From contig JAFGEH010000036.1 in NCBI GenBank assembly GCA_016931665.1, positions 1 through 8,463 of the forward strand: a stretch of DNA of 8,463 bases. The letters are read 5' to 3'. The translations under genes were made by a program, and so were the position numbers. A model generated the notes under the pieces. That model searched no databases and had not been told where the DNA came from. It saw only the letters and a list, made by a program, of their open reading frames with translations. The DNA comes from Candidatus Cloacimonadota bacterium. GTDB taxonomy: Bacteria > Cloacimonadota > Cloacimonadia > Cloacimonadales > TCS61. Position 1 is the first letter of the stretch. Each line of letters starts with the position of its first letter. This document shows, one piece after another, positions 5,878-8,463 of this stretch.

Positions 5878-7872
5878 TCAGATTTCTTTTAATTCCAGGA
5901 TCCTGTCCCGGATTTCAGCAGCCTTCTCGAAATCAAGTTCAGCAGCAGCTTCTCTCATTTCCTTTTCCAGAATCCGGATAACCTTATCTTTTGAATCCAG
6001 ATTCAGATACTCCATAAACTCCGTTTTATCTGCCTTCAGCCCCTTTTCAGCGGGCTTTTTGTAACCTTCGGCCACACTTGTAGACGCCAATATGTCGTCA
6101 ATATTTTTTTTAATGCCTTCCGGAGTGATGTTATGCTCCTGATTGAATTGAATTTGCTTCATTCGGCGACGGTTGGTTTCATTCATGGTATGCAGCATGG
6201 CTTCGGTTATCTGGTCGGCATAGAAAATCACTGTTCCGTCAATATTCCGGGCAGCTCTTCCTGCTGTTTGAATCAATGAACGGGCAGATCTCAGAAATCC
6301 GGTTTTATCTGCATCAAGAATGGCAACCAGGGATACTTCCGGTAAGTCCAGGCCTTCCCGCAGTAAATTAATCCCCACCAGAACGTCAAATTCACCCAGG
6401 CGCAAATCTCTAATAATCTTGGCTCTTCCGATAACGTCGATCTCACTGTGGAGATAACGCGCCCGGATGCCGGCCCGGGTCAGATATTCACTCAGATTTT
6501 CTGCCATCCGCTTGGTCAATGTAGTCACCAGGATTTTCTGCTCTTTCTGAATCCGCTGGTGTATCTGTTCCAGCAGGTCATCCACCTGGGAGGATACCGG
6601 TTTTATAATTATCTCGGGATCAATTAAACCTGTGGGACGAATTACCTGTTCCACGAAAACACCGCCGGTTTTCTCCAGCTCATAATCTCCCGGAGTTGCT
6701 GAGACAAAGATACTCTGTTTGATCCTGGCCTCGAATTCAGGGAATTGCAAAGGACGGTTATCAAAAGCGGAGGGCAGGCGAAACCCGTATTCCACCAGAT
6801 TGCGCTTCCTGGTATAATCACCTCCGTACATGGCCCTGATCTGAGGGATAGTGGCATGTGATTCGTCAATGATCAGCAGAAAATCATCCGGAAAGTAATC
6901 AAGCAGGCAGAAGGGAGGGTCACCGGGTTTTGCTCCGGTAAGATGACGGGAATAGTTCTCTATTCCGGAGCAGTATCCCAGTTCAGTCAGCATTTCCAGA
7001 TCATAATTGGTTCTCTGTTCGATTCTCTGGGCTTCAACCAGTTTATTGTTATTGGTAAAGAAATCCACCCTTTCTCTGAGTTCTGTTCTGATACTGCCAA
7101 GTGCCCTCTGCAGCAAAGCTTTGGAAGTAATGAAATGATTTGCCGGGTAGATGGGATATTCCGTAACAACTTCCAGAACCCGGTTATCCAGAGGATTGAG
7201 TCGGGAGATACGTTCTATTTCATCTCCGAAGAATTCGATCCGGATGGAGTGTTCCAGATAGGCGGGAAAAACATCGACAATATCGCCCTGAACCCGGAAG
7301 GTTCCGGCGGCAAAATCAATATCGTTTCTGCCATAATGTATATCAACCAGCTTTTTCAGGAGCTCATTCCTTTCCAGCTGCTCTCCAGTCTTTATGCGAA
7401 GATGGGCTTCTCTGTATTCTTCCGGTATTCCCAATCCGTATATACAGGAAACACTTGCCACAATAACAACATCCTGTCTTTCCATCAGACTCATCGTGGC
7501 ATGCAGACGCAGTTTTTCTATCTGACTGTTGATATCGGCATCTTTCTCAATATAGAGATCTTTACCGGGTATATAGGCCTCCGGTTGGTAGTAATCATAA
7601 TAACTGATGAAATACTCCACCGCATTGTCCGGAAAAAGTTGCCTGAATTCCCCATACAACTGAGCTGCCAGAGTTTTGTTATGAGAAATAACCAGGGCTG
7701 GTCTGTTAAAAGCGGCAATGACATTGGCCATGGTGAAAGTCTTGCCGGAACCGGTTACTCCCAGTAGTGTCTGATATTTCTCTCCAGCCCGGAGATTGGC
7801 TACCAGTTCCCGAATAGCCGCCGGTTGGTCACCTTGAGGTTGATAACTTGAAACAAGTTTAAATTTATTCAT
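5878..7872 (-). CDS. uvrB: Excinuclease ABC subunit B (UvrB)
   Basis: UvrB is the damage-verifying helicase-like subunit of nucleotide excision repair. It is loaded by UvrA and recruits UvrC for incision. The 664 residues agree with full-length UvrB. Visible features are the N-terminal GDQPAAI, Walker A GVTGSGKT (38-45) and the beta-hairpin region YYDYYQPEAYIP (91-102). Further on are the DESH Walker B motif (336-339), SATPGDYE (391-398), the helicase motif LLREGLDLPEV (503-513), QTAGRAARN (535-543) and a C-terminal UVR domain (about 625-660) for UvrC contact. ATG at 7872 has AAGGAA about 7 bases upstream. The gene is not functionally linked to the oxidoreductases and has its own 5' region, divergent from the membrane-protein gene at 8019. 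I see no clear LexA-type box upstream and no strong GC-rich terminator after its stop. No frameshift or missing motif is apparent. Confidence 0.98.
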   Translation of the reverse strand: MNKFKLVSSYQPQGDQPAAIRELVANLRAGEKYQTLLGVTGSGKTFTMANVIAAFNRPALVISHNKTLAAQLYGEFRQLFPDNAVEYFISYYDYYQPEAYIPGKDLYIEKDADINSQIEKLRLHATMSLMERQDVVIVASVSCIYGLGIPEEYREAHLRIKTGEQLERNELLKKLVDIHYGRNDIDFAAGTFRVQGDIVDVFPAYLEHSIRIEFFGDEIERISRLNPLDNRVLEVVTEYPIYPANHFITSKALLQRALGSIRTELRERVDFFTNNNKLVEAQRIEQRTNYDLEMLTELGYCSGIENYSRHLTGAKPGDPPFCLLDYFPDDFLLIIDESHATIPQIRAMYGGDYTRKRNLVEYGFRLPSAFDNRPLQFPEFEARIKQSIFVSATPGDYELEKTGGVFVEQVIRPTGLIDPEIIIKPVSSQVDDLLEQIHQRIQKEQKILVTTLTKRMAENLSEYLTRAGIRARYLHSEIDVIGRAKIIRDLRLGEFDVLVGINLLREGLDLPEVSLVAILDADKTGFLRSARSLIQTAGRAARNIDGTVIFYADQITEAMLHTMNETNRRRMKQIQFNQEHNITPEGIKKNIDDILASTSVAEGYKKPAEKGLKADKTEFMEYLNLDSKDKVIRILEKEMREAAAELDFEKAAEIRDRILELKEI

Positions 7873-7966
7873 CGCTTTTCCTTAAAAAAGAACACAGAAT
7901 TTCAGGCAATGATTTTTTGTTCTCGTCTGCCGTCAGTATCCCGAGTGGTTTGTTTCCATTTTTTCA

Positions 7967-7995
7967 TTGACCTAATAATTGCATCTTCAAATAGT
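7967..7995 (+). promoter_or_regulatory. Candidate promoter for the rightward membrane-protein gene
   Basis: TTGACC (7967-7972) and AATAGT (7990-7995) are 17 bp apart on the plus strand, matching 5 of 6 and 4 of 6 consensus bases. The predicted start near 8002 is about 17 bases before the ATG at 8019. The site lies in the 146 bp gap between this gene and the divergent uvrB. The weak -10 box makes it tentative. Confidence 0.35.
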
Positions 7996-8018
7996 CAGCA
8001 AAAATTCGGGGAACGGTT

Positions 8019-8463
8019 ATGATTCACAGGTTCAGGTCATACAGCGAACAGAGATATCTTCCTCATTACCTGTTAATTCTTATTCTGCTGGTATTGACGC
8101 TGACAGCTCATTTCGAAATGGCCTTCCTGAAGAAAGTCCCCGCTCAACAGGTGGATTATTCATCGCTTGCCTTTGGTAATTGTTTCTACAACACTTCTAC
8201 CTTATTAGATCAGGAAAATATCTGGCAGCAGGCAATTTACGCGGGGATGCCCTGGTTCCATGTGCATAAAAGCCTGGAAATGCAATATCTCGGAGCTATC
8301 CTGCAGACTGTATCTCGGCTGATTTCACCGGAGATACTGCTGCTTTTTTTCAGTTGCCTCGGCATATACCTGCTCTTAGCTTTTTTTAAGCTGCCGCATC
8401 TGCTTTGTTTTACTGGCGCACTGCTCTTTCTTTTTTCTCCCCTTTTACTCTCTTATCTGAACC
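8019..8463 (+). CDS. Membrane protein, possibly YfhO-like, 3' end outside window
   Basis: An open frame of 148 codons starts at ATG 8019 and runs off the right edge. An in-frame TAG at 7992 and the lack of another usual start codon before 8019 make this the likely start; the ribosome site (GGGGAA) is weak. Residues 14-30 form a hydrophobic segment after a basic N-terminus. A polar stretch of about 70 residues follows, then two more hydrophobic segments (about 103-122 and 126-147). The sequence IWQQAIYAGMPWF (68-80) resembles the 'W...(F/Y)xGMP' stretch in the first extracytoplasmic loop of YfhO-family proteins, which have a GT-C glycosyltransferase-like fold. That assignment rests on this short match and the membrane layout, so it is tentative. 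It is transcribed away from uvrB and has no visible link to the energy-metabolism genes. Confidence 0.7.
   Translation, partial: MIHRFRSYSEQRYLPHYLLILILLVLTLTAHFEMAFLKKVPAQQVDYSSLAFGNCFYNTSTLLDQENIWQQAIYAGMPWFHVHKSLEMQYLGAILQTVSRLISPEILLLFFSCLGIYLLLAFFKLPHLLCFTGALLFLFSPLLLSYLN

Noticed and set aside
6943..7767. A 274-codon open frame on the plus strand inside uvrB
   Set aside because: It lies wholly antisense to a full-length, motif-complete uvrB. The translation shows no recognisable family and is best explained as a shadow frame.
7889..7923. AGAACA-N23-TGTTCT as a LexA/SOS operator for uvrB
   Set aside because: The half-sites are much too far apart for known LexA boxes, and such 6 bp repeats arise easily in AT-rich sequence.

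Overview
The window reads as ordinary energy-metabolism and DNA-repair sequence from an anaerobic bacterium of moderate GC content (about mid-40s % by eye, an estimate). Nine protein genes are visible. Eight lie on the minus strand and one starts on the plus strand at the right edge. The main theme is ferredoxin-dependent oxidation of 2-oxoacids. Two gene clusters for four-subunit 2-oxoacid:ferredoxin oxidoreductases of the 2-oxoglutarate (Kor) type stand head to tail. This gene set, with a methylmalonyl-CoA epimerase and a possible YfhO-like membrane protein, would suit an amino-acid-fermenting anaerobe, perhaps of the FCB group (for example Cloacimonadota-like). That placement is inference with low confidence.

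Reading along the minus strand from right to left, the layout is as follows. The gene for excinuclease subunit UvrB occupies 7872-5878. After a 135 bp gap with a promoter candidate and two similar palindromes comes cluster 1: a 2[4Fe-4S] ferredoxin subunit (5742-5443), alpha (5432-4224), beta (4231-3386), gamma (3389-2832) and methylmalonyl-CoA epimerase (2828-2427). Spacings of +10, -8, -4 and +3 bp indicate one operon. A 421 bp non-coding stretch (2426-2006) holds an 8 bp inverted repeat and, close to the next gene, a strong 12 bp hairpin. Cluster 2 follows: a second ferredoxin subunit (2005-1730), alpha (1743-589) and beta (602 to beyond position 1), each pair overlapping by 14 bp. The beta gene runs off the left edge, so a second gamma gene cannot be seen. 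On the plus strand, 8019-8463 is the 5' part of a membrane-protein gene that runs off the right edge.

How the genes may work together (inference): cluster 1 would convert a 2-oxoacid, most likely 2-oxoglutarate, plus CoA into succinyl-CoA, CO2 and reduced ferredoxin. The epimerase would then interconvert the methylmalonyl-CoA stereoisomers on the route between succinyl-CoA and propionyl-CoA. Cluster 2 encodes a diverged paralogue that may use another 2-oxoacid. Its ferredoxin subunit has Asp in place of one cluster-ligand Cys. I found no CRISPR array, insertion sequence, phage gene, RNA gene or obviously new multi-gene system. The most useful leads are the Asp-containing ferredoxin, the structured leader between the clusters, and the paired palindromes around the cluster 1 promoter.
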